From: QHXM01 sp963697975
GTDB taxonomy: Bacteria > Acidobacteriota > Blastocatellia > Pyrinomonadales > Pyrinomonadaceae
Assembly: GCA_963697975.1 (NCBI GenBank)
Contig: OY969111.1
Coordinates: 2,170,001 to 2,234,000, forward strand
DNA length: 64,000 bases
Reading direction: 5' to 3'
Shown here: positions 18,027 through 27,358 of the stretch, one piece after another
How positions within the stretch are numbered: the stretch's first letter is position 1
How the letters are laid out: each line of letters opens with the position of its first letter
Position numbers and translations under genes: made by a program
Notes under the pieces: model-generated
What the model saw: the letters and a program-made list of their open reading frames with translations, nothing else
Told to the model about the DNA's origin: nothing
The model's database searches: none

Positions 18027-19150
18027 TCGCTTTTCAATCCGTATTCAGCAACCCGAAGTCCACGTTCTTTCAGAGTGGCTTCGATGAATTCTTCCAGCCG
18101 CCCGGCCAGCAGTGAGTAATCAAAATGTTTTTGCGCCAGCGCGACATTCATTGCGCCGCGTTGAAGCCTCGCGGGTTCTTTCAGAATCAACTTGATTCTG
18201 TCGGCCAGCTTCGGCGGGTACAGTTCATCCTTCACGCCTTCATAAGCGACCAGCATCTCTTCATCCAGGACGAGCGCAGCCTCGCCCACACGGCTGGCGA
18301 GGACATAGCGGCCTGCGGCCAGATAGAGAGGCAGCTTGCCCGTCGTCCTGACCTGCCCGACCAGATCATTCGTTTGCGTTGACAGGCAAACATCCATCAG
18401 CATCAAGTATTCCGGCAACTGCGCGAAAGGAACGTAACCTGGAAAAAGTATCTTGTCTTCTATTGCGTACTCACGACAACGCGCTTTGAGATGCGTGATG
18501 CCTGAGCCGTCCCCGATGATGACGCCTTTGACCGGCGCATCCTTTAACAGATGAAGCGTCTCAACTAATTCCCAGCCGTAGCACATCTGTAATCTCTCGC
18601 TCCACACAGACGAGCCGATTAAGCCAACAGTCAACACGCCATCGAGACCAAGTTCTTTTCTTAAATCATCAACCTTGCGTGGAGCGAACGCCTGCACGTC
18701 AACTCCGTCCTGAACCACTTCCACACTGTACCCGCGTTCCACTAGAAACTGTTGATGGAAAGTTCCCCTGACGACAATTCCGTCCGCCGCTTTGAGAGAA
18801 AATCCTTCAAGCCAGCGTGTCAGCCACAATCCCACTTTGCCCCTGTTTCCGACCGAGCGCGCGAGTTCGTAAATGGCATCGCCCGTATCAATAATCAGCC
18901 GACTCCGAAAGAGTTGCCTGTACAGCCATGCCGCAAGGACTCCTGAGTAAGACATATCGAAGACGTAGCTCAACTGCGGGCGCACGCCGTACAGGAACTT
19001 TAAGAACCTGAGCAGCGCGACGAGCTTATTACCTTCGCGATAAGCTATCCGGATGTCGTAGCGTGTTTTCAGGCAAGCCGCCAACGCTCTGGCGCGATAA
19101 CCCATCGCGCTCTCGAAATCGCCGTTGACGATGTAGGCCAGTCTCTTCAT
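18023..19150 (-). CDS. GT4-like glycosyltransferase
   Basis: 375 aa. The fold is GT-B-like: an N-terminal domain, a central strand with VVQDGVDVQAF, and a C-terminal region with LPLYLAAGRYVLAS. The classical EX7E motif is not obvious, so assignment to GT4 is less secure than for its neighbours. ATG start; the stop overlaps the next gene by 4 nt. Confidence 0.72.
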   Translation of the reverse strand: MKRLAYIVNGDFESAMGYRARALAACLKTRYDIRIAYREGNKLVALLRFLKFLYGVRPQLSYVFDMSYSGVLAAWLYRQLFRSRLIIDTGDAIYELARSVGNRGKVGLWLTRWLEGFSLKAADGIVVRGTFHQQFLVERGYSVEVVQDGVDVQAFAPRKVDDLRKELGLDGVLTVGLIGSSVWSERLQMCYGWELVETLHLLKDAPVKGVIIGDGSGITHLKARCREYAIEDKILFPGYVPFAQLPEYLMLMDVCLSTQTNDLVGQVRTTGKLPLYLAAGRYVLASRVGEAALVLDEEMLVAYEGVKDELYPPKLADRIKLILKEPARLQRGAMNVALAQKHFDYSLLAGRLEEFIEATLKERGLRVAEYGLKSD

Positions 19151-19185
19151 GCTCTACTCTAAAAACAATTCGGCGGTGTCATCGC

Positions 19186-20382
19186 TCACGAAGATGAGGA
19201 AACCGCTTCCTTAAAAACTTTCAGCAAAGCCGTCAGATGATTCTCCATGTTAAAGCGCAAGGCCCTTTCAATAGCTCCGTGCTTTAAGCGCTCGTGGGTG
19301 AGCGGATCATGAAGGCAGTTGACGATAGCCTTCGCTAATCCGGTCGCGGTGGGTTTGTTTCCATCGGCCAGATAACCGTTGACGCCATCTTCCAGCCATT
19401 CCCGGATGCCGCCTGTCGCAAATGCCGCGACGGGCACTCCGCGCAAGCCTGCCTCCGGCCCGATCAGACCGAACGGCTCCGGCCACAAACTCGGCACGAC
19501 CAGCAGATCGCAATTGTTGAGCAGAGCATCGCGCTCCGCATCATCCTGCCAGCCCACGAACTCTATCTTCAGGTTTTCGATGCCGACCTGTACTTGCGCC
19601 GCCCGTCGCTGCCAACGCTCGCGCTCAGGCCCATCGCCCGCGAAGGTCACATGCACGGGCTTCTTCAACGACACGCAAACTTCCCTGAGCGACTCTATGA
19701 AAATCTCTCCGCCTTTATGAAAATCCATTCTTCCAAGAAACAGCAATCGCGCGCCAGTTGAAGCTCGCGCTTGCGCCGTTGGAAAACTGTTGGTGACGGG
19801 CAGGTAAACGCAAGTGGAGTTCAAGCCATGCCGGTTCAATTCCGTCTGCATGTGCAGGGAGTTTGTAACTATAGATTTGTACTGGCGCAAAAGTTCCTGT
19901 CGTTTGGCTTGCTGTTTGTAGTCGCTCAACATGGTCAGCGGATTCAGACCGCCGCAGCGATGCGGGTAGTAATGCAACAGGCACGGCCAGCCGAACTTGC
20001 GCGCGCAGGGCTTCACCGTCGGAGACTTGAAAGTCTTCTCTCCGCTGATGCACATCCCACTGTAGTCGTGCGAGAAAAAAACGGCGGGCGCAATTTCGAG
20101 TGCTCCGGTTTCAAGTTCGGCACTGAACAGACGGTGTGTGAAGATCAGGTCGGGCTGCCAATCGCGCAGCGCATCGAGCGTCTCCTCGATGCCCGTGTCC
20201 GTCAAACACCATGACCGGATTCCTTCAGGAAGCGCAATCTGTTCGCGGGTCATCGGCGCGTCCATCTCGTAGCAGAAAGCCATTTGATGACCGCGCTCGT
20301 GCAGCGCGGGAATAAGCGCATCCAGATAACTCTCGATTCCTCCCGCCCGCCGCCGCGTCCAGTTAATGACAGCAATCCGCAC
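19186..20382 (-). CDS. GT4 family glycosyltransferase with central Cys cluster
   Basis: 398 aa. The N-terminus RIAVINWTRRRAGGIESYLD is a typical GT4 acceptor domain. EX7E is present as E-PFGLIGP-E. Residues about 118-153 hold four cysteines and a GG (C-x-SGEK, C-x-RKFGWPC, RCGG), which may bind metal or form a structural knot. The start is a GTG, 3 nt after the stop of the upstream gene. Confidence 0.85.
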   Translation of the reverse strand: MRIAVINWTRRRAGGIESYLDALIPALHERGHQMAFCYEMDAPMTREQIALPEGIRSWCLTDTGIEETLDALRDWQPDLIFTHRLFSAELETGALEIAPAVFFSHDYSGMCISGEKTFKSPTVKPCARKFGWPCLLHYYPHRCGGLNPLTMLSDYKQQAKRQELLRQYKSIVTNSLHMQTELNRHGLNSTCVYLPVTNSFPTAQARASTGARLLFLGRMDFHKGGEIFIESLREVCVSLKKPVHVTFAGDGPERERWQRRAAQVQVGIENLKIEFVGWQDDAERDALLNNCDLLVVPSLWPEPFGLIGPEAGLRGVPVAAFATGGIREWLEDGVNGYLADGNKPTATGLAKAIVNCLHDPLTHERLKHGAIERALRFNMENHLTALLKVFKEAVSSSS

Positions 20383-20385
20383 CCT

Positions 20386-21609
20386 TTACTCCGCCAGCAA
20401 TACTTGTGAGGAAGCCACACATGGCGTAGATTCGCGGAGCGTCGCAATGGTGTGCCTAATGTCGAAGCGTTCCTGATAGAGCACGCTGGCCGCCGCCGCC
20501 AGCCGCGCTCTTTCCGGCGCATCATTTAGCAAGCTATCCGCAGCCGCCACCATTCCTTCCAAATCTCCTACCGACGAGAGCGCGACGGCGCGGCTTTCAG
20601 CCCACACGGGTTCCGTCAGAAATCCCGTCGTCGTGACGATAGGCAAACCGTGCGCGAGTCCGGCCATCAGGCTTGTGCGCCGACCACTGACACCGTCAAC
20701 GAAAGGTTGAATCAACAGGTCGCAGGCGCTCAAGGTCAGGGAAATATCCTCCGCCGGAAGAGCGCCTGTGGCGTGAACTCTCATCTTCAAATCGGGATGC
20801 TGCCCCGTCAAATCATCACGCACGACTTCGCCCCCACGTCCCAAAAGCAAGACCGCGCAATCCGTCCGCTTCGATAAGAGCGGAGGCAGCACCGCTTTCA
20901 ACATCTCTGCGATGTCCCTGCCATAAGTCCCGAAATGCCCGACGAGGTATCCGTCACCTTCAGGCGCGTAAAGCGCGCGCACAGCATCTATGCCCGCAGG
21001 GCCATCAATGACAGGAATGCTGCTCGGAACCGGCAACCAGCTAACAGATGATTCTTTCGAGCCGCCGGATTCCAGTAAAGGTATCCACGCGGGAATCGAG
21101 ACAAACTTTCGTTTCGCCGCAGACGAAACTAATGAAGCCATCAGCCGCGTGACCGCGCCCAGAATGTTATGAAAGAGAGACTGCTTCCAGCGCAGAGGGA
21201 AATAGACTTCGTGGAACATCACCCACACCGAATCCTTGCGTCTTGACCTGAGCCAGAGACAGAACGGAAGATTCATCCCCTTCCATCCAAAAGCCTGTGG
21301 CACATACTGCACAAGGAAGCGATGCGGAGCGGGGAATTTTTTTAGCTGAGCATTCAAAGCCGCGAGCGAGCGCAACCCGAAATCATCCGGCAGCCGATGC
21401 ACATGAACGCCTTTGTTCGTCGGCGTCGGCTCAAGACAGGAGGACGCCCACACATGAACCTCATCGCCCGCCTGCGCCAACTCCTCCGCGACGAGTCGCG
21501 TGTAATCGCCGACGCCGCCCGTCTGCGGCGGATATTCGCCTGTCAGAATATGCCAGATAACCACTCGCTCTTCACGACTATCTCTAATCGTCATCCAAAC
21601 GCGGCTCAT
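20386..21609 (-). CDS. GT4-like glycosyltransferase, RRTSLM subgroup
   Basis: 407 aa. The N-terminus has WHILTGEYPPQTGGVGDYT, a GT4-like donor-loop start. In place of EX7E the C-terminal domain has SGRRTSLMAGLAHGLPIVTT, closely matching the protein at 28755-29885. The two form a distinct subgroup within the locus. The ATG overlaps the stop of the upstream FkbM gene (ATGA). Confidence 0.78.
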   Translation of the reverse strand: MSRVWMTIRDSREERVVIWHILTGEYPPQTGGVGDYTRLVAEELAQAGDEVHVWASSCLEPTPTNKGVHVHRLPDDFGLRSLAALNAQLKKFPAPHRFLVQYVPQAFGWKGMNLPFCLWLRSRRKDSVWVMFHEVYFPLRWKQSLFHNILGAVTRLMASLVSSAAKRKFVSIPAWIPLLESGGSKESSVSWLPVPSSIPVIDGPAGIDAVRALYAPEGDGYLVGHFGTYGRDIAEMLKAVLPPLLSKRTDCAVLLLGRGGEVVRDDLTGQHPDLKMRVHATGALPAEDISLTLSACDLLIQPFVDGVSGRRTSLMAGLAHGLPIVTTTGFLTEPVWAESRAVALSSVGDLEGMVAAADSLLNDAPERARLAAAASVLYQERFDIRHTIATLRESTPCVASSQVLLAE

Positions 21610-22436
21610 GGAGCTTGATGCGTCAAAGCTACCAGACCGTAATCATTCAAAGGGTCTGCTTGGCCTGTGAGCGGATGAGCGCTTAAGTGAAGCTCATCGA
21701 GCAGGGATTTCGCATCGTCAACGCTCATTCCCGTAGAAGTCCAGAAGCCGGGATGCATCTCGACGACGATGCCTAACTTCTCGCCGCGATTCTTAATCAA
21801 ACGACGCGCGCCGCTCAAAGCAGCAAGCTCGAATCCTTCGATGTCGATAAACAACCAGTCGGGCTTCAGGTCTTCGGCTTCGCAGTAAGCGTCGAGCGTG
21901 GTTAAGGAAACGGTAAGCTTGCTCGTGCGTTCGGCGATTATCTCGTTCGGCTCGCCCAGACGGCTCATGCCATCGGCGTCCGCCGCATAGAGTTCGGCTT
22001 CGCCACAGCTTGCTCCGATGGCAGCCGGAACGATTTTCACACGCGAAGTCAGGTCGTTCATCTCTACATGCTTTTGCAAGACGGCGCGCGCCACAGGGTT
22101 CGGCTCGAAAGCCACCACGCGCCCCATCGGGCCAGCCCAGTGCGCGAATTGCAGCACATACACGCCGACGTTTGCTCCCACATCAAGACAGATTGCGCCC
22201 GGCTGAACGCGCTCTTTGAGGTATGCGGCCACCGGCGCATCGTATTCCTGTCCCAGCCGGTGGCGGTGGCGAGGATCAATCCGGTACGTGACGTTGTTGA
22301 TCGGCCATGAAATACCCTTGCCAAAGCTCGACCAATCAAGAAACGATTCATAGATGGGGCGCAGGCGTCGAATCAACCACGATTCACGCCCCAGCATTCC
22401 GGCAGTCGTGCGGCCTGTAGATTGAAGTAAACTCAT
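21606..22436 (-). CDS. FkbM family methyltransferase
   Basis: 276 aa from the ATG at 22436, which overlaps the stop of the upstream glycosyltransferase (ATGA); an in-frame start 7 codons earlier is less likely. The SAM-binding motif I is CLDVGANVGVY, followed by VVAFEPNP (motif II) and DWLFIDIEGFE. FkbM enzymes O-methylate sugars or polyketides, so this one probably methylates a sugar of the polysaccharide. Confidence 0.85.
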   Translation of the reverse strand: MSLLQSTGRTTAGMLGRESWLIRRLRPIYESFLDWSSFGKGISWPINNVTYRIDPRHRHRLGQEYDAPVAAYLKERVQPGAICLDVGANVGVYVLQFAHWAGPMGRVVAFEPNPVARAVLQKHVEMNDLTSRVKIVPAAIGASCGEAELYAADADGMSRLGEPNEIIAERTSKLTVSLTTLDAYCEAEDLKPDWLFIDIEGFELAALSGARRLIKNRGEKLGIVVEMHPGFWTSTGMSVDDAKSLLDELHLSAHPLTGQADPLNDYGLVALTHQAP

Positions 22437-23629
22437 TGATTGTTTTGATAGACCCACTCACGAAGATGATTGAGACATGCGGGATCGGCTCGCTCTTCTA
22501 CTTCGGCTCGCGCCAATCGCCCCATCTCTTTTAGCTCGGCGCGGCGACGCAAAGCATCGTTAAGGGCGTCAGCCAACGCATCCACCCGGCCTGACGGAAT
22601 AATCCAGCCCGTCTCACCATGTCTTACCCAACCGGCTGCCCCGCAATCTTCCGTCACGATCACAGGAAGCCCGCAGGCCATCGCTTCGGCGACGACGAAA
22701 CCGAATCCGTCATGCAAACTCGGAAGCACAAATACTTCGGCGCGGCGGTAAGCGGGAACGGGATCGCCCGGAGCCGAATTGAGCTTCATTCCTCGCCGCT
22801 CTTTCTCAAACAGATTCCTGGTCGGGCGATTCCCCGTCGCCCCGACAATCTCTAAACTCACCTGATCGTCGCCCAGCATCTTCACGGCACGCATCAGGTA
22901 AGGAAATCCTTTGGCCAGATTCAGATTGCCCGTGTAGCAGACGCGCAAGGGGCCGTCTGCCTCTCTCCGCTCTCCGTTTGGTTGAAAGCGCAGCAAGTCC
23001 AGAGGCTGGGCTACGACCTGAATCTTAGCGGCGGGCACGCCATACGAAACCATCGAATCCCTTGCCCACTCAGACGAGACGCGGATGCGTTCAGCCAATT
23101 CGTACTCTTCCTCGACACGCTCGACCATCGCTTCGGTCGGATGCCCCGTATGCTTCGCTTGGAACCAGCGCCCGGCTTCCCTGACAAAGACTTCCCTGTA
23201 GTGTCGAATATGGCCGTTCGGATTATCCAGCACTGTCGGGACATTTCGGCTTCGCGCCCACTCTAAGACTTCCAGGCCCACTTGCGTGAAAACATAACAA
23301 CGTTCCGGCTGCAATCGTTCAATCTCTCGCCGCGCCCAGTTTCCCAAACGACGATCCCACAGAAGTTGATAATGCCCCTGATACCAGCGCCACCATGAAT
23401 AGCGCAACATCCACACGGGCAGAACCGGCGGCGACTCGTGCCAGATAACCTCAGGCTCACCGCCCGGCAAAGGCCAAACCGCCAAGCGCCCCGGTCCGAA
23501 GGTGTGAACGATTGAGTCGCTGGCAGCTAAAGCAGTGATTGCGCTCGCCGCCTGAAGACCGAGGCCGCCTCCTCCGGCGGGAACGCCGTACACAAGCGCG
23601 ACCTTTGATTGGGCTTTAATTCTTCCCAT
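22433..23629 (-). CDS. GT4 family glycosyltransferase
   Basis: 398 aa from the ATG at 23629; a TTG three codons upstream overlaps the preceding stop and is an alternative. The N-terminus VALVYGVPAGGGGLGLQAA fits a GT4 acceptor domain. The C-terminal motif is D-GFGFVVA-E followed by AMACGLPVIVTED, an EX7E variant with Asp for the first Glu. Confidence 0.84.
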   Translation of the reverse strand: MGRIKAQSKVALVYGVPAGGGGLGLQAASAITALAASDSIVHTFGPGRLAVWPLPGGEPEVIWHESPPVLPVWMLRYSWWRWYQGHYQLLWDRRLGNWARREIERLQPERCYVFTQVGLEVLEWARSRNVPTVLDNPNGHIRHYREVFVREAGRWFQAKHTGHPTEAMVERVEEEYELAERIRVSSEWARDSMVSYGVPAAKIQVVAQPLDLLRFQPNGERREADGPLRVCYTGNLNLAKGFPYLMRAVKMLGDDQVSLEIVGATGNRPTRNLFEKERRGMKLNSAPGDPVPAYRRAEVFVLPSLHDGFGFVVAEAMACGLPVIVTEDCGAAGWVRHGETGWIIPSGRVDALADALNDALRRRAELKEMGRLARAEVEERADPACLNHLREWVYQNNQ

Positions 23630-23634
23630 TACTT

Positions 23635-24516
23635 TCAAGCGTGCGTCGGAGATATTTGATACCCGTAATACGTGTTCAATAAATTTCGTAAGTTCTCACC
23701 ATTTCGAGAGAAGATGATATTGACCTCTTTCTCCCGAATCAGTTCATAGACCCAAGGCTCGGAAACAGGAATGATTCGATCCTCATGTATCTCCCATCCG
23801 ACCATCTTTTGATCGCGGAAGAATTGCATCAACTCGGTGGCCGACGTGCCTGCCCCTCGTAAAGCTAATGGGAAAATCTCGATGAAGATAATGGCGTCCG
23901 GGTTTCGCTTGAGCGTCGCCGTCATCCCCTGCATCACCTCGTACTCAAATCCCTGCACATCTATCTTGATAAACTTCACCGCGCCGTCGGGCAATTCTCG
24001 CAGTTGGCCGTCTATCGTGATGAGAGGAACTTCCTGAAAGTTTCCGTTAGCCGACGCGTCAGTTGAAACGCGATGGTCTCCGAAGTTAGAAGAGTTAAGC
24101 GATAAACGGCACGTGCTTTCGCAGCTTCCGACCGCGCTTTTGAGCGCAATCACATTGTCGGCTTCATTCATTCTCAAGTTCTGTCGGAGCAGTTGAAAGT
24201 TATGAGCTTCCGGCTCGAAAGCGAAAACCTTGCCTGAATGGCCGACATAATGGCTCATCACGATAGTATGCAATCCGATGTTGGCTCCAATGTCCAGACA
24301 AACCGAGTCCTGCAAATCCATGCAGTGCATCAACCCATGAACGTCTGCCTCGTACTGTCCGTCCAGATAAAGGATTCGACCAAGCACATAATCGTTTAAG
24401 TCAACGACCATCTTTCTGCCGCCCGTCCGCACTTCGACTATCGGATGCAGGCGGCGCAGGACAGAAATCCAGATGCGCCGTTTCCAAATCTGCCGCCAGC
24501 GATTGAAGCTCATCAT
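23635..24516 (-). CDS. FkbM family methyltransferase
   Basis: 293 aa from the ATG at 24516 (24513 is an equal alternative); this start overlaps the flippase stop (ATGATGA). The longer reading frame to 24708 lies inside the flippase gene and is rejected. Motif I is CLDIGANIGLH, followed by VFAFEPEA and VKFIKIDVQGFEYE. It is a second sugar O-methyltransferase candidate of the locus. Confidence 0.84.
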   Translation of the reverse strand: MMSFNRWRQIWKRRIWISVLRRLHPIVEVRTGGRKMVVDLNDYVLGRILYLDGQYEADVHGLMHCMDLQDSVCLDIGANIGLHTIVMSHYVGHSGKVFAFEPEAHNFQLLRQNLRMNEADNVIALKSAVGSCESTCRLSLNSSNFGDHRVSTDASANGNFQEVPLITIDGQLRELPDGAVKFIKIDVQGFEYEVMQGMTATLKRNPDAIIFIEIFPLALRGAGTSATELMQFFRDQKMVGWEIHEDRIIPVSEPWVYELIREKEVNIIFSRNGENLRNLLNTYYGYQISPTHA

Positions 24517-26051
24517 GCAGGATCGATTGAACGGACGGTCCCGAAAAGTTTTCCCCGGAGGGAGGTGACGTAAGGCTGTAGATACTCGCCGAGCGGCGCG
24601 CGCAGGGCCACCGGCAACATCACGACCGCATAAACCAGAGCAGACAAAGCGGCGGTCGCAAAGGTAATAATCAAACCCTGCGGGATGAAGACTCTCGTCA
24701 CGCTCCACGCGAGTGTGACCAGCAGCACGAAACGCCAGAACCAGGGCCAGAGCGGCTTCATCAAAATGCCAATCGTCACTCCGCTTTCACGCGCCATGAC
24801 GGACAGGTTTCCGGGTAAGCTCACCAGAGAGACGCCGAGGATAGTGCCCAGAGGCGCTCCTATTGGGCCGAGCAGCCAGACGAAAACAATCGCCGCGCAG
24901 ACTGACAGCACTCCATCAATGAGCGTCGTGATTGCCAGTCTTCGTTCATAACCGAAACAGAAGATGGTGTAAGCGGCGGTCGTGTTCCAGTGACGCAACA
25001 GCATTTCCAGAAGGATGAGACCGCTCAGCAGAAACCCGCCGAACTGTTCCGCGCCCACCCACCAACTGACGAAGCTCTGATTGATGGTCAGCACCACGCA
25101 CACCACAGCCCCGCTAATCATCAGCATCGCCTGGCTGAGCGCCGTGCAGACATTGAACAGGCGCGCGCGCGATTCGCCCATCCTCATCTCGCTCAGGGCG
25201 GGCGCGGCAGCCTGCATCAACATCTGCGGCTGGTTGGCTAAAACGCCCGTCAACTTGCCCGTGCAAACGAAAGGCACGACGGCCAGCGGCCCCAAAAGTT
25301 TGCCGATAATCAGAACGTCCGTGCCGTTCAGGAGGACCTGCGCGATTTGAGCAACACTCGCCCACGTTCCCTTAGTCAACTGCGCTTTCGCGTTCGTCCG
25401 CGTCAGTGCGGAGAGCCTGCGCGGAAGCACATCCGGGAAACGGCGGCGAAGGCGTTGATAGCAGATCAATGACGAGATTGTTTGATTGAGTATCCAGCCA
25501 ACGGCCAGAGAGTAGAGGCCGAATCCGGCCAGGATCAGGCAGATAGTCGTCGCGGTGCTGACAAACCATGTGAAGATGACGACCTTTCCCAGAAAGGCCA
25601 GGTCTTGAAGCCCTTGCAAGATTGCGGCAAAGATGCGTAGCGGAAACGTGACGACGAACGCGAGCATGACAAGGCCCAGCGGCATCCGAAGTGTGGCCCA
25701 CTCAGACGGCATCGTGAGCCAGAGGACGAGCGCCGCTAAAGCGACGAGCGGCATCTGCCAGAAGACCAGACGGGTTGTTTGCCCGATGATGTCTGGCAGG
25801 TCTGTCGCCAACTCGAAGTTGCCCGCGCGTCCCGTCGCATAGGCTGTGGCTCGTGGCAGAAGCGCGACGACGCCGAAATCCATCAGCGTGAGATAGGTGA
25901 GGATTTGCGCGCCGACCAGCCAGAGGCCGTAATCGTGCTGACCGATGCGGTGCAACAGAAAAGGCGTCAGCCATAATCCGGCCACCATCACCAGCAGTTG
26001 ATTGGCGTAGCCGAAACCGATGCCACCCAGAAAGCGTTTAGTACGACTCAT
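24513..26051 (-). CDS. Wzx-like polysaccharide flippase
   Basis: 512 aa from the ATG at 26051. Multiple hydrophobic helices run along the whole length (about 12-14), starting with GFGYANQLLVMVAGLWLTPF, typical of MOP/Polysacc_synt exporters. It would flip the lipid-linked repeat unit to the periplasmic face. A longer frame (to 26123) reads through a palindromic repeat and is unlikely to be translated. It is followed without gap by an FkbM gene. Confidence 0.85.
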   Translation of the reverse strand: MSRTKRFLGGIGFGYANQLLVMVAGLWLTPFLLHRIGQHDYGLWLVGAQILTYLTLMDFGVVALLPRATAYATGRAGNFELATDLPDIIGQTTRLVFWQMPLVALAALVLWLTMPSEWATLRMPLGLVMLAFVVTFPLRIFAAILQGLQDLAFLGKVVIFTWFVSTATTICLILAGFGLYSLAVGWILNQTISSLICYQRLRRRFPDVLPRRLSALTRTNAKAQLTKGTWASVAQIAQVLLNGTDVLIIGKLLGPLAVVPFVCTGKLTGVLANQPQMLMQAAAPALSEMRMGESRARLFNVCTALSQAMLMISGAVVCVVLTINQSFVSWWVGAEQFGGFLLSGLILLEMLLRHWNTTAAYTIFCFGYERRLAITTLIDGVLSVCAAIVFVWLLGPIGAPLGTILGVSLVSLPGNLSVMARESGVTIGILMKPLWPWFWRFVLLVTLAWSVTRVFIPQGLIITFATAALSALVYAVVMLPVALRAPLGEYLQPYVTSLRGKLFGTVRSIDPA

Positions 26052-26075
26052 CGAAGACGTATGAATTGAAGGGGA

Positions 26076-26175
26076 GAAATAGACAGGATTAACAGGATTA
26101 TCAAGATTAGGAAGACAAGACATGTCAGGGAAGCTTGATACTTCTTCTCTTCCTCCTGTTAATCCTGTCTATTTC
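26076..26175. repeat. Inverted repeat of the ACAGGATTAACAGGAT family
   Basis: Perfect 22-bp arms at 26076-26097 and 26154-26175 flank a 56-nt spacer. The core AGACAGGATTAACAGGA also occurs in elements near 50813, 53494 and, more divergently, 29904. It lies between two genes of the polysaccharide operon. Confidence 0.85.
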
Positions 26176-26203
26176 TTCTCTGTTTGTTAGTGACTCTAAA
26201 TAT

Positions 26204-27343
26204 TCAGGCTGTTATCTGAGCGACACTGACAATCTGCGCGGCCATGTGTTCCCATGTGTGCGCTCGTAGTTGCCGGGAAAGAGGAAGAGTCATCGCTTTA
26301 TACTCATCAATCCGATTGCGCCACGCACGCAGGCGCTCTCTGAGGTCGTCCACATCTTCCGGGTCTGGAATGAGCAGGTCTTGCAACGAGGACGGATAAC
26401 GCTCGGCCACGCCTGCCGACGCCGACACGAGCGCCGGGACACCGCAGCACAGCGCTTCATGAACGCCTTGCCCGTAAGCCTCGTAACGCGTTGGCGCAAT
26501 CAAGGCATCACACGCCGCAAGGATAGTCGGCACATCATCACGAAACCCCAGAAAGTGTATGCGCGATTCCAGCTTCGCCGCGCGCGAGCGTGCTTGATAG
26601 ACAGGAAGTTCCGCGCCCGTCCCGATCACCGCGAGGTCTGCATCCCAGCACGAATCGGCGCACAAACTCTCCCATGCAGCCAACACCTTATCCAATCCCT
26701 TGCGGCGGTCTCCCAGCGCGCCGATGAAAGCGACGACAGGCTTTTCATCGGACCATCCGAGCTTGACGCGAGCGCGGGCGCGTTCTTCGCTCGTGACGGG
26801 GCGAAATCGCTCACGGTCAATGCCGTAATAAACTACCCGCACGCTTTCTTCGGCGACTCCGAGGCGTTCGACAACATCTCGACGAGTGCGCTCGGAGTTA
26901 GCAATCACGATGCGCGCCCGTTTGACCGCCGCGCGCTCCATCGCTAGAAACGTCCGGTGCGCGCACTCGTTCTTGGCAATCCTCAAAGCATTCCCGGCAC
27001 GCGGCGCACGATAAGCGGCGTGAACATAGTGAACCCAGTTGATGTCTCCCCAGAGACAGTTGCCACCATTCGCCACGACATCGCCCCGACGGGCAGTGAT
27101 TTGGGCGGCCCACTTGCGCCCCATGCGATCAAGAAACGGCGCAGCCAGCAGATACGAGTTCGCAGGTTTTGGCACATGGTGAACAATCACGTTGGGCTTG
27201 CTCGTCAGTTCTTCTGCTGCCCTGTGCGTGACCAGATGAACCTCCGCTCCCTCTCCGGCCAGATGGCGCGCGAGCGCCAGATTGGGCATATCCATCCCGT
27301 TCGTCGGGACGAAGTTTCCGTTTACGAGCAGACAGGGATTCAT
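26204..27343 (-). CDS. GT4 family glycosyltransferase
   Basis: 379 aa from the ATG at 27343. The acceptor domain begins with CLLVNGNFVPTNGMDMPN. EX7E is present as E-AYGQGVH-E followed by ALCCGVPALVSAS. It is separated from the flippase downstream by a region holding an inverted repeat, and starts 15 nt after the Wzy-like gene. Confidence 0.86.
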   Translation of the reverse strand: MNPCLLVNGNFVPTNGMDMPNLALARHLAGEGAEVHLVTHRAAEELTSKPNVIVHHVPKPANSYLLAAPFLDRMGRKWAAQITARRGDVVANGGNCLWGDINWVHYVHAAYRAPRAGNALRIAKNECAHRTFLAMERAAVKRARIVIANSERTRRDVVERLGVAEESVRVVYYGIDRERFRPVTSEERARARVKLGWSDEKPVVAFIGALGDRRKGLDKVLAAWESLCADSCWDADLAVIGTGAELPVYQARSRAAKLESRIHFLGFRDDVPTILAACDALIAPTRYEAYGQGVHEALCCGVPALVSASAGVAERYPSSLQDLLIPDPEDVDDLRERLRAWRNRIDEYKAMTLPLSRQLRAHTWEHMAAQIVSVAQITA

Positions 27344-27358
27344 CACATCTCTTAGGCT

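Noticed and set aside
24517..24708. Extended N-terminus of the second FkbM protein
   Set aside because: It lies inside the flippase gene; the ATG at 24516 overlapping the flippase stop explains the start better.
26052..26123. Extended N-terminus of the flippase
   Set aside because: It would be translated from an inverted repeat; the ATG at 26051 gives a normal N-terminus.
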